64,000 bases of DNA from Tubulanus polymorphus (taxonomy: Eukaryota; Nemertea; Palaeonemertea; Tubulaniformes; Tubulanidae), in the NCBI RefSeq assembly GCF_964204645.1, contig NC_134035.1, forward strand, positions 2,184,001-2,248,000. The letters are read 5' to 3'. Position numbers and translations under genes: made by a program. Of this stretch, positions 45,301 to 59,100 are shown one piece after another; the stretch's first letter is position 1; each line of letters opens with the position of its first letter. The notes below the pieces were generated by a model. That model ran no database searches. It was not told the origin of the DNA and worked only from the letters and a program-made list of their open reading frames with translations.

Positions 45301-48300
45301 GCATTGCTGAAGTCGTCTAGATTTTTGATTCAAAATTTGTACTTCATATCCAATTTACTAAAGGCAAGTCTTCATTTGGATAAATTGATAATACGTAATG
45401 ATCATCTAAACTACGACTTATGCAAATTTGATTACTATTAACTACTTTCTGTAGCATTTTTGTTTTTTCATATCAGAATCGTAGAGAAGTCTTTTCAGTT
45501 TCATGAAGCGCGTGATAACTTCAATAATTATACTTCTCTATTTTGAGAAGAATGATTAATTTAACTGAACAACATGTTTATAGATCTACTACTGGCTGGA
45601 ACTGGAATATTGGATTAGGAATGATGGATGATAACTTGTAAAATATGCGCGCACAACTGAGTAAACAGCCTTTTGGGGCAATTCATTGTGTCAACATTTA
45701 AATACCCGGTATTATGAATTGTGTATATTATTCGTACTATCAAATAAAAGAAAAATTCATTCATACATTCTTAAAACAAATTCATACCTTAGCTCCGACG
45801 ATTTGCATGCATCGAGATCGATAGCCTTTAGCTGAGTATTGCATCGAAGCACCGAACACATGACTGCAGTCGTCTTTCGTTACGAGCGATTGCGGCGATT
45901 TCCAGCGTAGGTTACCGGTCGGTGGATGAGCGTACGGCACTCCCTGAAACATAAAACAAAACCATATTCAAAACCCATGAGATACCGGTAATCACATATC
46001 AAAGCGAGTAAGTTTTTCAGTAAAAACTTTCATATTTTTGTACAAATTAATGAGCAATCAAAGGGGGATAGGTAAGACCCTCAGTAACACATTTGACATT
46101 TCTGTTCAATCAATCAGTAATCAAGGGGGTAAGACCCTCAGTAATACCTCTCATATTTCTGTCCAAATTAATCAGTAATCAAGGGGGGTAAGACCCTCAG
46201 TAACACCTTTCATATTTCTGTACAAATTAATCAGTAATTAAGGGGGGTAAGACCCTCAGTAACACCTTTCATATTTCTGTACAAATTAATCAGTAATTAA
46301 GGGGGGTAAGACCTCAGTAACACCTTTCATATTTCTGTACAAATTAATCAGTAATTAAGGGGGGTAAGACCCTCTGTAAGCTTCCGTCCGTGTTACCTTG
46401 TAACTGAATATGTCATCCACTTCGCTACCAGTTATAGTCACTCCACAGCCTAACGTTACAATCGGAACTCCGAACTGCCATTCAGATTTCTTCTCTTTTC
46501 TCTTCTCTTCAATGATAACACACAAAATTCATAGATTCGTAGAGACATACACAATAAGTTACTAAATCGTGATATCGTAAATTGAAATGAAGAAGAAATC
46601 GAACGTGGAAGACTGATCAACTTTGTTCTTTAGATCATGGCAGTAGACCCTAGCCTGCCATGAGTAGAATCCTTGATTGCCACAGTAGTATTGCAGGTTC
46701 AGAACACTGCAGCATCATAAGAGTCGGTGTGTAGGTATCTAAAATCTTACCTTGATTGGTTTTTTGTTGATGATAAACGATCGGACCGACGATAACGGCT
46801 AAAACGATGATAATCAATAGAATAATAATGACGGCTGCTCGAGGCTTGCTGTATTTCGGCGACGTGAAAAACTCCTTGAATTTGCTCAAACACGTTTTCG
46901 GCAGGCTTTGTTTTTCGTCTTTTTTCACCAGGTCGGCCGTCGATTTCGCCTGCAATTACAAGAAGATATTAAGCTAGTGTAATAACAAAAATTTAGAACT
47001 GACTGAACGTAAAAATGTCAAAGCTAAGCTATAAGTACATTTAGACGCTTTTAAGACAGAAGTGCGAATGACAATGCTTACCACAGTGCTGCTGCTGTTA
47101 GCCGGAGTCATACCCTGAGGCGCGGTGCCGTCCGGACGGAATGATATTTGCACATCTTGCGGATACGAGACCCGCGAACTCTGATGAAACATAGAACAAA
47201 ATAAGGAATACATGTTCAATATATGCATTCTCTTTATATAAAATCATGTAATAATCTTGTCATGATAGTTACTCCGAGATATAATGCATACCAACGAAGT
47301 AAATGCCATTTTTCACTGATATTTCACAGGATATCATCTTAAATATTCCGTATTTACAAAACTAACAATCATAATCAAATTAAACACGACTTAAAATTCA
47401 CCGATATGGCCAAACGCACCTAGCAATGAAAAAAAAAAAACATCTTTCCTCGTGAACACATTGTCTATGCAGTGTGCGTTGATCATGATCTTCTTAATGA
47501 AAATGATCCCTGATATGTTTTTCACATTCCCAAATGCAAGTATACATGCACTTTATTCTGATATACTTTAGAAACACTTTGGGCCGCTTGTAAATTTTTC
47601 ACTAGAGAGATAGAGAGAGAGTAGTATCGCGATTAAACTGGCTTCGACGTTACGCGACATAGAAATTATTAGCAAAGTTCTGATTAAAGAACTAATCAAC
47701 GGCATATGGTGCCGTGAAATGAGCGAACTTTCAAACAGCAACGATTGAAATCCAATCTCGGAGTGTCAGACGCGTATCGCAGTCAGACGTGTTTCATTGA
47801 TTTTTCAAAAAAAAGCGCAATTCGATCTGGAAAAAAATTCCAATGAAATCTGACGACTCAAAACGAAGTCGAAACAGCGCAACGCGTTAATCATAAATTC
47901 AACAACGTTTAGCCGATAATTCATTCAGATTTCACAGGAAAAAACGTACGATTTAGTGAAATCCCTTCAATACCACCTGCTCGAATGAAAACAGCCGATT
48001 GAAAATATTTGTTAGCATTATAAACTGTGTACGCTGCTACTATTTCTAAAATGCTATAGAGCACATGTGTAACTTAGAACCTATAACTAACTAATAATCA
48101 GTTTCACTGTCTCGGATAGATAACTTCCATCCATCTTTCTCTATAAGATCTTAAAATTTAAATGTGTTTACTTCTATAACCATAGCCCAGTAACAATATC
48201 AGTTGAAGTCAATGAAAATGAGAACTTAGTTCCACCAGACAGCAACTCGGTCCCGACCGACCATTATTAATCGTCCACCTTCGGAAAGACATTTAGCTAC

Positions 48301-51235
48301 ACTGCCACCTATTGGTTTAATTAGCGAGTAACTCTTACCGCTGGTGAAGGCTGTTCGCTGCCGCCGGATACTTTAATTGCACCATCCCAGGAATCACGTC
48401 TGCTCGTATTGGTCGGTTTCGGTAACGTTCCGAGTCGAGATTGATGAGAACTCTAGCAAAACAAACATTTAAATACTTTAAAAAATGAAACACGTGTGTT
48501 TAACTCACAACTGTGGAACTGGACCCAGGGGCAGCAGTTGCTCAAAAGATGGTTAAAGATAACCAACCGATAAATACTATACAATGAACTTTTAATTGTC
48601 CACTTTTTCAACTATCCATTGAATAACTGTCAACAATTTTTGAGCAACTGACCCCTGATGTTTGGTAAATAGCCTATGATATTTTCTAAGGATGAGTAAA
48701 AAGAACATTTAAAAAGCCCGAAAATGTGATGTGATAAATGTCTCTTCTAAAATTGAAGTATTTGGTTCATTCTATAGGGCTTCCAGCAGATCAATAACTA
48801 GCTAAACTTTTTCTGCATTTCATGCATTAGTATATACCTAAACCATTGTTAAACTGCGATACTGCTGCTGCAGGCGAGCAGCGAGCTATTGGAACATTTG
48901 CGGTTGGCTTGACTACAACAAACTACGTAGTTAGTTACTCAATACGAAGTAAATTTTTACAATATTTAACTAATTGTACGACAGTGGCAGCTATCGGCAA
49001 TCGGCGCAGTGTATTGGCTATCGGCAATCGTCGCAGTGTATTGTACTTTGCGCGTTTAAATCTGATATCATCTCGGATAATTGTGTGTTACACAACAGCA
49101 ACACTTGAGTGAGTAGTGAGTTGACTGTAGACTGTATTTCATGCGAAATGAATTAAGTGCAATTTAAAAAAAATCTAACAGCGGAACACGAACAAGTGCA
49201 TACACAGACATAGCCGATATATATTTGATTTAACTCAATTCTATCAATCTGCTATAATTCTGTTACCACAAAGTCTGGGGGGGGGGGGCTGCCGTTGCTC
49301 TAAAGTTGGTTAGAGTTAACCAGTGGATAGTTGAAATAGTGACAATTAAAAGTTCATTGTTACTATAGTGTTTATCCATCGGTTATCGTGAACCCACATT
49401 TGAGCAACTGCAGCCCCGCCAGAATTCCTCGGAAAAATACTTGAAGAAAAAATTGAGGCAAGAAATAACAACAAAAACAAAGGAATTTGTACAATATTTT
49501 TCACACAAGTGCAAGATACTTTCAACAATTTTTCAAACACTACTCAACAAAGAATATATATATGTAGAATAGATACAGGTGCTTGTGCGTCATCACAGTA
49601 GCAAGCGAGTGACGAGTGACCGATCTGAAATACATCAAACATTTCACGATATGTTCACCCACCTGAGTTATAAATGATATAGGGCGACTATAATAACTGT
49701 CATTTTGCTGAAATAGCCACCATATATTCATTCAATACATACAGCGCGCCGAAAACAATGACTAGTTCAAATATTTTTGGGTCGCGGCAAAATTATGAAA
49801 ATTGTGTATTTATTACGTGGAGTAAAATTGAAAATTGTTCGTTTGTTTGTAGGATGAGTGAGTCGAGCGACGCAGAAGAAAACTCAGGCATTCACAGCCC
49901 CTACCCACTGCTCCCTACCCCCATCTCTCTGGCAATTTCGTCTGATTTGCGCAGAGGAAAAGTATTATAGGCCTACATGTACTGAAAATAATGTACCGGT
50001 AATCGGTTTGTGTAGTTTATGAGTCTGATATCGCTACTATCCAGCTATCTTGTTCAGATTGTCATCCCATTATCAGGTATCCAGAGGATAATATCCTACC
50101 CGATGACCCTCGCAACCCCTACCAGCTACTCCCTACCCCCATGTCTCAGGCATTCTACTGATTCACCGGCTGGTTGTACGAGGAAGAATGAAATACTCAC
50201 CGCCGGTGAAGGCGGACCGGTCGACGATTGACGTATCGTACTGTCCCACGAGTCGCGGCGTACGTGCGCGTTGTGTCCCGGCGCTTCGGTCGGCTCGCCC
50301 GGGTATCGCTTTTTTCGATCTAGACTTTTGTATTTCTGAAATTCATCGCAAAAAACGTAAATACGAGACATACTATAGATAACGTAGTGGACAAGAACGT
50401 AGCGGAGGAAATGATTTTCATTAGTGACTCACAATAATGACTAATCGTATGCCCGAAGAAATGGTTGAAAATTCTACTCGACTCGAAACTTCCGACCAAG
50501 AAATTCCTCGGTCAATATCAAATTTCATATTCTATGAGTTTTATTCAATACTATAGCTCTACTTGAACCTAATGAAAGTACGTATCAATCTGCCTGTATC
50601 CTGTGGTGACGCCCTCAGCCAAAAACAGACTATCACCGCTGAAAATAATGATCGGTCAAAACCCGAGGCATTTCTATTTGAAAATGGAATGCAGCTTTTA
50701 CTCGACGCCAGAGACATTTTATCAGCGTGTTGCACGGAAAACTACATCGTCCAGGGTCTACTTCAAATGTCTGAAATGGGCGCAGGATACAGGTGGCAGA
50801 TAGACAAATACTACTTCTACTACTACACACAATTTTTTATTCTTTTTAAATCGATAATTCATAAACTATATCTCTCCTAAGCTGCTTAAGAGCGGCTTAG
50901 AAGAGATATAGTTTATCTCTATAAACTCAATGCTCAATGACTATGTTACTGTAATATTTTTTGTCTCTCATCTGTCCTGTGTTCTTTATTGATCCGTCTA
51001 TTCAATGATGTATTAGTTCCACAATACGGACCAATTAAATTTATGTGAATTCAAAATCAAATATCATCGAACTTACCGCTGAATCGCGAGAGAAATTCAA
51101 ACTGCTCTGACTGCCGGCGACGCTACCGTTCATCGGAGTCGGCGCCGTTCCGTCTTGTAGCTGCAACGGACTGCGAATCGGCTGATCCTCGATGTTACCA
51201 GTAGGTGGCGCATTGTTGCTAGCTTCGTTGTCCAT
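42309..51235 (-). CDS. Neurotactin-like type II protein with inactive cholinesterase domain
   Basis: Eleven exons: 51235-51077, 50335-50201, 48452-48339, 47180-47082, 46949-46751, 46506-46397, 45943-45788, 45010-44690, 44188-44028, 43640-43399 and 42928-42309. They total 2316 nt and 771 aa with all phases matching. Residues 1-206 are a Ser/Pro-rich cytoplasmic part; 207-228 are a single membrane helix preceded by basic residues and no signal peptide, so type II. The ectodomain is a carboxylesterase fold: GVPYAHPPTGNLRW, EDCL (329-332) and YGLKDQIEALRWIKNNI. The nucleophile elbow reads GLGSG (436-440) with glycine at the catalytic serine position; E571 and H679 align with the other triad members. 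Catalysis is therefore not expected. Drosophila neurotactin has this order, and neuroligins share the dead elbow but are type I. An adhesion role is inferred. Confidence 0.92.
43885..43962. mobile_element. Small palindromic repeat (GAGTTAAC family)
   Basis: CTCAGAGTTAACTCATT faces AATGAATTAATTCTAACTC and a second CAGAGTTAAC. Related copies lie at 59650-59795. It sits in an intron of the neurotactin-like gene. Confidence 0.5.
46015..46376 (+). repeat. 60-bp minisatellite in an intron
   Basis: Six copies of a unit containing GGGGGGTAAGACCCTCAGTA, ACACCTTTCATATTTCTGTA and CAAATTAATCAGTAAT. It ends 20 bases before the splice donor at 46396. The same unit, inverted and more diverged, occurs at 62215-62480. 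Confidence 0.95.
48528..48655. mobile_element. Foldback MITE, GGGGCAG family, copy 1
   Basis: The ends GGGGCAGCAGTTGCTCAAA and TTTGAGCAACTGACCCC are inverted copies, and the interior (GATGGTTAAAGATAACC / CAACTATCC) also pairs in part. Length is 128 bp, in an intron of the neurotactin-like gene. Confidence 0.7.
49285..49418. mobile_element. Foldback MITE, GGGGCAG family, copy 2
   Basis: The ends GGGGCTGCCGTTGCTC and TTTGAGCAACTGCAGCCCC match copy 1 at 48528 and are preceded by a G run. Interior order is reversed relative to copy 1 around GACAATTAAAAGTTCATTG. Confidence 0.7.
50864..50936. repeat. Perfect-stem inverted repeat
   Basis: ATAAACTATATCTCTCCTAAG and its inverse (CTTAGAAGAGATATAGTTTAT) flank a short CTGCTTAAGAGCGG centre. 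It can form a long hairpin; it lies in the first intron of the neurotactin-like gene. A tiny MITE is likely. Confidence 0.6.
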
Positions 51236-53311
51236 AGTTCGGAGTAGTTATCGGAGTATTAGTTTGTATACACGTACGTAGCTATATGAATTTGAAGATT
51301 TTGGTCGTTTCTGAAAATATAGTAATTTAAAATTGAACATTAATAAAATTGCTTTTTTCCGTTACATGTAATGATTTAGAAAAATAGAAAACATGAAAAT
51401 GCCGAAATATCAAGAAATCATAGAATCTCCAAATGAATTTACAATAAAACCAACAATACAAAAAGAAAAACAAATCTGAAAGCTCTCCTTGAGCCTAGGT
51501 TTATTCAACGTTTCAACTAGGTACAGGTAGAATAATGGGAATACCACAATGATAAAGAAAGACAAAGTCCGAAAATAATTTCTAGAGCCACTAGTTTATT
51601 CTTGGTAGTTTTCTCGTGATTTCATCATCACAACACGCATATAGTGTTTTATCAGTGAGGTCAGGTAACTTAAGCATTTTTGAAGATAACAATTAGGATT
51701 AAGTCGAAACGTCAAAATAAACTCAATATTGTAAATAATAGCTCAACGAAACATATTTCGGAATAGATCGGGATTTTACTAAAAAATACTGTAGGCCTAT
51801 GATCATTACAACACAGACAGCTTCATCAAGATTATCTCCAAATGAAGCTTTTTTCTAGAGAAGATAACCTAAAGACGATATCACTTTTTAAAATGGTCAA
51901 AAGTTTATGCAGAATTTTAGAGATTTCCGGCGATGACAACCTGATACTAGCGCAAATAATTCATTAATAAATGCATGTAATTCATTCGTACCTAGATATT
52001 ATGTAAAATAACAGACGCGAACTTCAAGGTCATTCTACCCCTAGATCCATACTAACGTAAAACACTATCTGTCCGCGGTACTAATTCGACGCGAATTTAT
52101 CGGAAATGTGACGTTTGAAATAATTTGAATACATAATCGTTTACTTAATTGAAATACAACATGCGAACAAAATCAACACGAAATGCGTAGTTATTCTTAC
52201 ACAACAATTATTGAGTTTGATTGCGAATTCATTGTTAGTACATACACGACCTATATATAGCCAGGCTAGCTTTCACTGCGGAAGAAGATTTGCCCTATTA
52301 TTGAATCGAACAATTAATAGAGTATGGTCAATATAACAATAGCGATGTATGTTATATACTATTAGTATAGGGGTGAGATATTGGGGGATGAGCATTAGAC
52401 CGATAAGACACACGCATATAAATCACGGGCGGTTCGGGGCAAGTTTCAACTAAACGCCTTAGTCACAAGCTATATGTAAGATTATTATGCGTCAGGCCTA
52501 TATGTCAATAGAAATGAATGAATTGTTTCACAACTTCTGGTTTAAACTAGCCACTCTAGATGGATGATTGTTTGCACGAACTGGTACCGCAAATTTCCAA
52601 TAATGAACTTCGATTTGAATAAAAAATTCCGTAAATTCGACCGCCGATTGCACAACTATATCTGTACTCCCGATTTCCGATTTGAAAATAAAATCCTGTT
52701 TCATTCCTGTCGGGTGCAGTGGGTTTGTTTGGGATGCACAAAAAAACCTACCGAGATCAAATTAATCTACCAAAAAATGAATGAAAGGGACAATTCCTAT
52801 TTCAAGAAAAAAGTTAACTATCATATTCCTATAAAAACTTTCATTTTATATATTTTTTCGCAGAATCAACTTAAATCCTTGAAAATTTGGCCCTTCCTCA
52901 TATTAGCAGAGAAATGCGCGATAGAAGATAAAATACGTCAGGGTACAATTTTCAATTTCTGCATATGCATAAGGTCCTTGACGATAAAATATTTCAAATA
53001 ATTAATCAAAAATTGCGTTGTTCATACATTATTCATCTGAGTTTAAATCCAATTCACAATAATACGGTTACTTGCATAGGCCTACTTATACAGATAATCC
53101 CTCCCTGCCCGACCTCCTGAGGCAAAACCCAGATCTTCAAAAGATACATTCCGAATTGAATCATTGAATCGGACATACGAAAAAAAAACCGACATATTTT
53201 CACACGGTGGCAGCGCAGAGAATGCGACAGATGCTTTTATCATGAACCGACGGCGAACCGCTGTCTAAACGCTGTATTCACAATAGCTATTAATCTACGC
53301 TACTGTAGATA

Positions 53312-53368
<57 letters not shown>

Positions 53369-56300
53369 TCCGGTGGTGAATGACGATGTGTCACAGTTGT
53401 CACTACGTCGCGGGTTTCACTAGACCTGTACTACAATCATAGACATCCGTCTGTGCTCAAAATGCAACATTTAGGCCTATAATATGATGTCAACAAAGTA
53501 TTCCAGTAATTTTTAGGCAATTCACCGATGCCATAAAATATGAGTTTTGTGCATTCGAGCCAGATCTTCATTGACACTGCCACAGAAATCTGCCTAAAGA
53601 TCAAGAAGATACAAAGAAGATACAAGAAGATAAAATCTCACAAGAACGCCAGAAAAGACGGATGATGGCTATTAGAATATAGGCCTAGCCGATACACTGA
53701 TTGTCTTTTCCTAGACTTGAGGTGGGATTTTTTTATGTACATGGTATATGCCTATATAGGAGTTTGTACTGATGTTCTGGGTGGTTGTAGACTTTTAGTG
53801 ACCTACAGGGTGAGGAAAAACTCTCATACTCAAGCTATTGTCAATCTTCAATTCAAGAGATCAATTAACGAATTATCAAAAAGAAAAGTAGATTCGAATT
53901 TTTCGAAATGAGAAGCAATTGATTTAATAGTTCATGGACAGTACGTACAATTAATATGTTAAATGTTGTAAAGAGTTTTTGAGGCCAGTTAAGTTCATTT
54001 GTTTCAAATAGCCTAACAGACAGTCGAGTCGAGTCTACTCGAACAGGTTTTAACACACTACATGAATACCAGGAATTCAAAACCAGGAACATTAACGCTA
54101 TTCAAGCCTAATACGTAAAACCCGGTATATTAGGCAGGGCATGCCTGCTAGTTACGAAGTGTATGAGGCACATATCAAATCTATTGTTTCCTTACTTAAA
54201 TTTCATAATTTTTCGTGTAACTTCACAGGTTCCTCAGATGGTTTCTATGTTTCCTAGGTAGAAATTACTGTAAAATGCGCTTAATTCTGATCATCAATTG
54301 GACTGATGAAATCCTCATGAAACATATGGTAGGCTATAGGATAGATGGACTATATCGGACCAAAGTCCATACACTGATTCTACTGATCAGGATTAAGTGC
54401 ATAAGAAGTCTCTAAACCTTTATCCTAAGATCGATTAACCTTTTTCATAGGAAACGTCGAATATTCTTATGAAATCGTGTGCGATAGGACACAATCGGCG
54501 AATTGAAAATTCAGTAGAATTATATGAAACGCAAATATTGATACTACGTTATGGAGACTATAACTGTAGGTCACTAATGAAAAAAAAAGGCAATTTTCAA
54601 TATCTGGGTAGATTAAATATTTCTCGTGCCGGGTTTCTATGTTTACTTTAGCTAATGCACATCGAAGAAATGAGGTCCAATACAAAACAGAGATAACCGC
54701 GCAAAACAAACAAGACATAGACTTCGTAATATACGTCTAAAAAATGATTTGAATAATAGTCTGAAAATAGACTGATTCCTACCAGGCAACATATTTATGC
54801 AAGTTCCAACGCAAGCATATTTTCATACCCCAAATACGAGCCCTAAATGATAAACCAGTTATTAAAAAATGCAGTTCGATTTATATGGAAATGTTGTAAT
54901 TCCAGTGGAAGTTTAGAGTCTGAGCTTTATCAAAGATTTAACATAGGGCCAAACATTTAAGATGCTTCAAGACATTGTAAGACCTGTTTCAGAAGGGCAG
55001 ATATACCAAATTAGGCGAGTTGTCACTGAAAGGCCGAGCTTTTGAAATGAAATGATATAATATCAATGAAACTGACAGAGCTAAGTAAGAGGCGGGTATA
55101 GCATTTTTTTCCAAGCGAGGCCACCTTTCCGCTATACCAGTACCTTGATAGACTGATTGTTGCATATTGCTTCTAATAAGATACTGATACAGTCAAATTG
55201 AAGGCCATCATGAACAATATGATAATGGCTATTCTGCAGGCATTTCAATAACAGAAATAGCCGTGGTCACCTTCAGCTCTTCCTAATCTTTCTTCAGCTT
55301 ATTATTTGCCTTTGGCTTTTTTACTCGAATTTACTGACATTCTGTCATTAGTGTCAAGTCAAGTGTCAAGAAACTGTGGCATTTGATTAGATGTTTTAAG
55401 TACTTTAATGCTTCTTAAGGTTAGGGCTACAGTTAGAACTAACAGTCGCTGCAATCATCGATATGATTCACCAGGGACACACCTACAATGTTAGCTACCT
55501 ATTTCACTGTCAACATGGTCAATCAGATTGGAATTTAATTCGATTTCGATCAGTTCTTCGGTTTGCGGCGGGTTAAGATTTGAAGCGTATTCAGCGATTC
55601 AACGATTTTCCTCGCTGAACAAAATGTCAAAATATTCAAAAAGAGTTACGTTACCATTTACACCAGTCATAACAGTGATATATCCGTCGATTTTGACAAA
55701 TTCCAACACGAAAATCACGAAAAACTCCGAAAAATAATTTTATTGAGGCTCCACCTCACGGTTAGTTGTGCGTGAGAATTCCTCAGACGGAGCCACCGTA
55801 CGGTACAAAAAGTCAGTATTTCATTCTAGTTTCTAACAATTTTATATCAAGATCTGTTGTAAAAATTGTGGTTAATTTCGTTAAAAATAGCTCAATCATC
55901 ATTATTCGATATTGTCCGTCTAAGGATCTGGGTATTTGTCAATAAAGTCAAAATTGGATTGAATTGAATTACGCGCGAAAAGTGTCAAATTAAAATTACT
56001 CTTTTTTTAGAAAGTTTGAATAAAACACCGTCTAAAATTCAAATCTCAACAAACTCTTTATCTCCATTCGTTTCATATGATGAACCGATCGAATATTTGT
56101 GTAATGTTAATTGTGGGCAATAAAGCTTTATTGAATTGGATTCTGTGTCGTTCCAGAAAAAGAAAAATTTCGCTTGAAAAAACAAGTTATTCTAGGTAAA
56201 TACGATGTCGATTTGAAATATTTCTCTCCTAGGCTTTCATTAAACTTGTTTGCACTTTAAGATGAATGAATCTTCCGCACTCGATGAAGTCTATACTTCA

Positions 56301-56389
56301 GTTTTAGCGGCGAATTATTTTAAAGTTGAAATCAACTCAAATTGCAATTATAATTTATTGTTTGCCTGACTTCCTGAATTCACCACAGG
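51236..56389. other. Gene-free stretch upstream of the neurotactin-like gene
   Basis: CTATATTTTCAG at about 51312-51323 (minus strand) may be a 5' UTR splice acceptor for that gene. An (AT)n microsatellite lies at 53312-53360. The open frame at 52564-53001 is AT-rich, has no domain and no splice logic, and is not called. No other gene is recognised. Confidence 0.45.
53312..53360. repeat. (AT)n microsatellite
   Basis: An uninterrupted AT dinucleotide run. Confidence 0.95.
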
Positions 56390-56391
56390 GG

Positions 56392-56545
56392 CTTGTACAC
56401 TGGTTTGGATTTTAATTCCGGGTTGGTGATGATCTCGAAATTATCACTAAACGGGAAGTAAAATCCATTATCACCAAACCAGACTGCACTAAAACACTAA
56501 GAAAGTAAGAAGAAGTAAAATCCAAGCCAGTGCAGTTTACAAAAC
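56392..56545. mobile_element. Foldback MITE
   Basis: GTACACTGGTTTGGATTTTA at the left pairs with the inverted right end (GTAAACTGCACTGGCTTGGA on the other strand), and an inner AAAATCCATTATCACCAAAC pairs with GGTTGGTGATGAT. It is about 150 bp and non-coding. Confidence 0.6.
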
Positions 56546-59100
56546 AGGCCCTTCTCTGTGCTACCTTTGACTGGTCAGATCATCAGCTATGTTCATACAT
56601 AATGTATACAACAGCTAATTGTGAAGGGTTTTTAATGTATTCATGGATGAAAAACTACCTCAATTTAAACTAGAATGGGATGACAAGTAACTGAACTGAA
56701 CTGAACTGAACTGAACATTACTTCTCATCAAGATACACCTTTTTCTGATGTCGTGATGAATTATGAAAGCTCTTTGTAACTTTTTCTATATTGCATAGCA
56801 CAGACATTTCAAATAAGCCTTGGAAAACTGAGTACGCAAAATCTGATAATTGAGCATTTTAGAAAATTCGGAAAAATCTGTCCACCTCAAATGATGAATC
56901 ATTTAAATTTTCCCTCTGTTTACTCAAACCAGGTGGATCAAAGGCGTTTTGTTTACTCTAGGCATTAATTGCACACATCTTGCAATGTCCTGTTTGTGGT
57001 ATTAATACCACTATACAAACAGATCTATGAGTTGATCATTGTGTCAATGGTAAAGATCTTCCCAATTAAGCTCGAAGTGTAATGAGTTAACTGTCACTCA
57101 TTTCGTTAATTGATTAATTAATGCTATTCGTTAATTAGGAGATTTAATTGCACTTGTGTTCAGCCAAACTTGCCAATATCTGAACAAAACAATTTTGTAA
57201 GGACAATAAAACAGAAATATTTTCAAATTATGAAATAAGATTTTTTGAATATTTTGTATATTTTTCTTTGCTCCTCAGTTAAACAAACAAAACTATTTTG
57301 GACATTTTGCCACTTAAGTTATTTAGAATTCTTTATCCTTGGTTTTTCTTATTCAGCATAAGGATTCGGAATGGATATTAGATTATTCACTAAATTTAGT
57401 TAGCCTACTTTCTGTCTTTAATATGTTTACCAATGTTTTTTCAAGATTCATTTGTGGAAAATCTTTGACTCTATTTTTGATAGCTATTTTCAAGAGTTGA
57501 AGAAGAGCCATGGTTAGTTACCTGGTTTCAAATCTTCAGAGCAGTAAACCGAGTACAGATAGTACTTATGAAAGTTGATTAGATTTTCTATTGAAATAAG
57601 TCACTAATTTACCTGATGAAGCTGCAAAGCTTGTTAATAAAATCTAGTTAACTTTCAAAGTACTATCACTCTTCTTGTTTACCAATATTCTTCAAGGTCC
57701 ATTCACGGAAACTCCATGGACTAGATTTTATCATGATTCCCGAGAGTCTAGTTATCGCTTCATTGAAAAGGATGATGGAAAAGTTGCCCCAGTAAGTCAA
57801 CTATGCCAGGTGCCCGGGCACGTCCTTGTAACAATACTGCATTTTAATGGAGAATTCATTTATCTTGGCTGGTAACCACACTTTAATAGAGATATGACTA
57901 GTTATAGATTAATGCCGGGCAATTATAAGGTCTGAAGTGTTAACAGTTCGACAATAGATGGGCACAAGATGTCACAATAAAAGGCTAATGTAATATATCA
58001 CTATTGAGTAATCAGCCCAAATGATCACTATTTGTTAATTAGACTGGTTGCCAGTAGTTATTAGGTTTCATTTGGCAGACTTCAATAATAAACTGTGTTT
58101 CCAATGCTTTCAACTGAACTAATAGATAGAAAGTCTTTTCGATCGATTGTAGGCAATTGAGGAGATTCTGCCACTTATAGAGATGTTAAAGATAATAGAA
58201 ATCTTTTCATTGCGAAACATTACACCTTTCCCTATGAGATGAATAAAAACAAGCATTTTGTTCGATATTAGGAAATGAGTTTTTAAACGCATAGTAAATT
58301 TTAGCAGGGGGACTTATGAGACTTGCATGATTCCATCAAATTTTTTCAAGTGCCCTTATCTATTTTGTCAAGAATGTGTGGGAGTGCCCTTTTATGGATG
58401 TGGCAAGTTCTTCAAAATTGGCGGCTTGATCTGCCCCTGTTTTTAACTGGGGCTGCTCTTGTAGGTTTCCTACGATTATATTATTCCAATTTTTTATTGA
58501 ACTATTGTAAGAATATTAAGGACATCCTGAATTCCTTGATTTCGTTAAAAAAGCATTTAAAGGCACTTGTTAACTCGTAGCAGGTTAACCTTGTAATTGG
58601 CTGTGTGGTGTTCTTTTATTCGTCAAATAGTTCAAACACGCAATAATGATCTGTTATTCCTCTGCTAAAAATAGTAATTAATTGAAATGACTTTTTCACC
58701 GAACAGTCAGGAAGTAGGAGGCATTTCACAGAGAGATGCCAATTACGAAGTCTGAGGTGTCGGGTTCTCACAATAGGATAATTGTCAACGGCATGAGTCC
58801 GCGATTTGGGGCAGTCTTAGAACACTAAACCGTTTAGAAAACAGTCAATTACTTTCATAATCCCAGTTAATCTCAAGTATTAATCCCTTTTAAAACCGAG
58901 GTGACCAATTAAGATGGCCGAACACACGCGGCCGAACAATAGCGAACATCTTGCTTCTTGTTTGTCAATAAACATCGGATTGAATTTGGGGAATCGGGGA
59001 CTGGTAATTGGTCGAGAGTTCGGGATAAATTCACCTGCGGTCTTCACGTCTGCACAATATCCTCGAAACTCGAGACGTGCGTGTCACAGTTACTCGAGAC
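56546..59100. other. Gene-free stretch and 5' flank of the zinc-finger gene
   Basis: A (CTGAA)n run occupies about 56690-56715. Similar segments GTTTACCAATNTT and TTCAAGNTCCATT recur at 57425 and 57678. Bases 58905-59100 are more GC/CpG-rich and may be 5' UTR; the ATG at 58914 opens a 104-codon frame that does not join the downstream exons in phase. Confidence 0.45.

Noticed and set aside
50563-50880. 105-codon frame in the first intron of the neurotactin-like gene
   Set aside because: No domain, overlapping frames on both strands, and low-complexity Tyr/Ile/Phe at the end.
52564-53001. 145-codon open frame
   Set aside because: Lys/Ile/Phe-rich composition matches random AT-rich DNA; no domain, signal or neighbouring exon.
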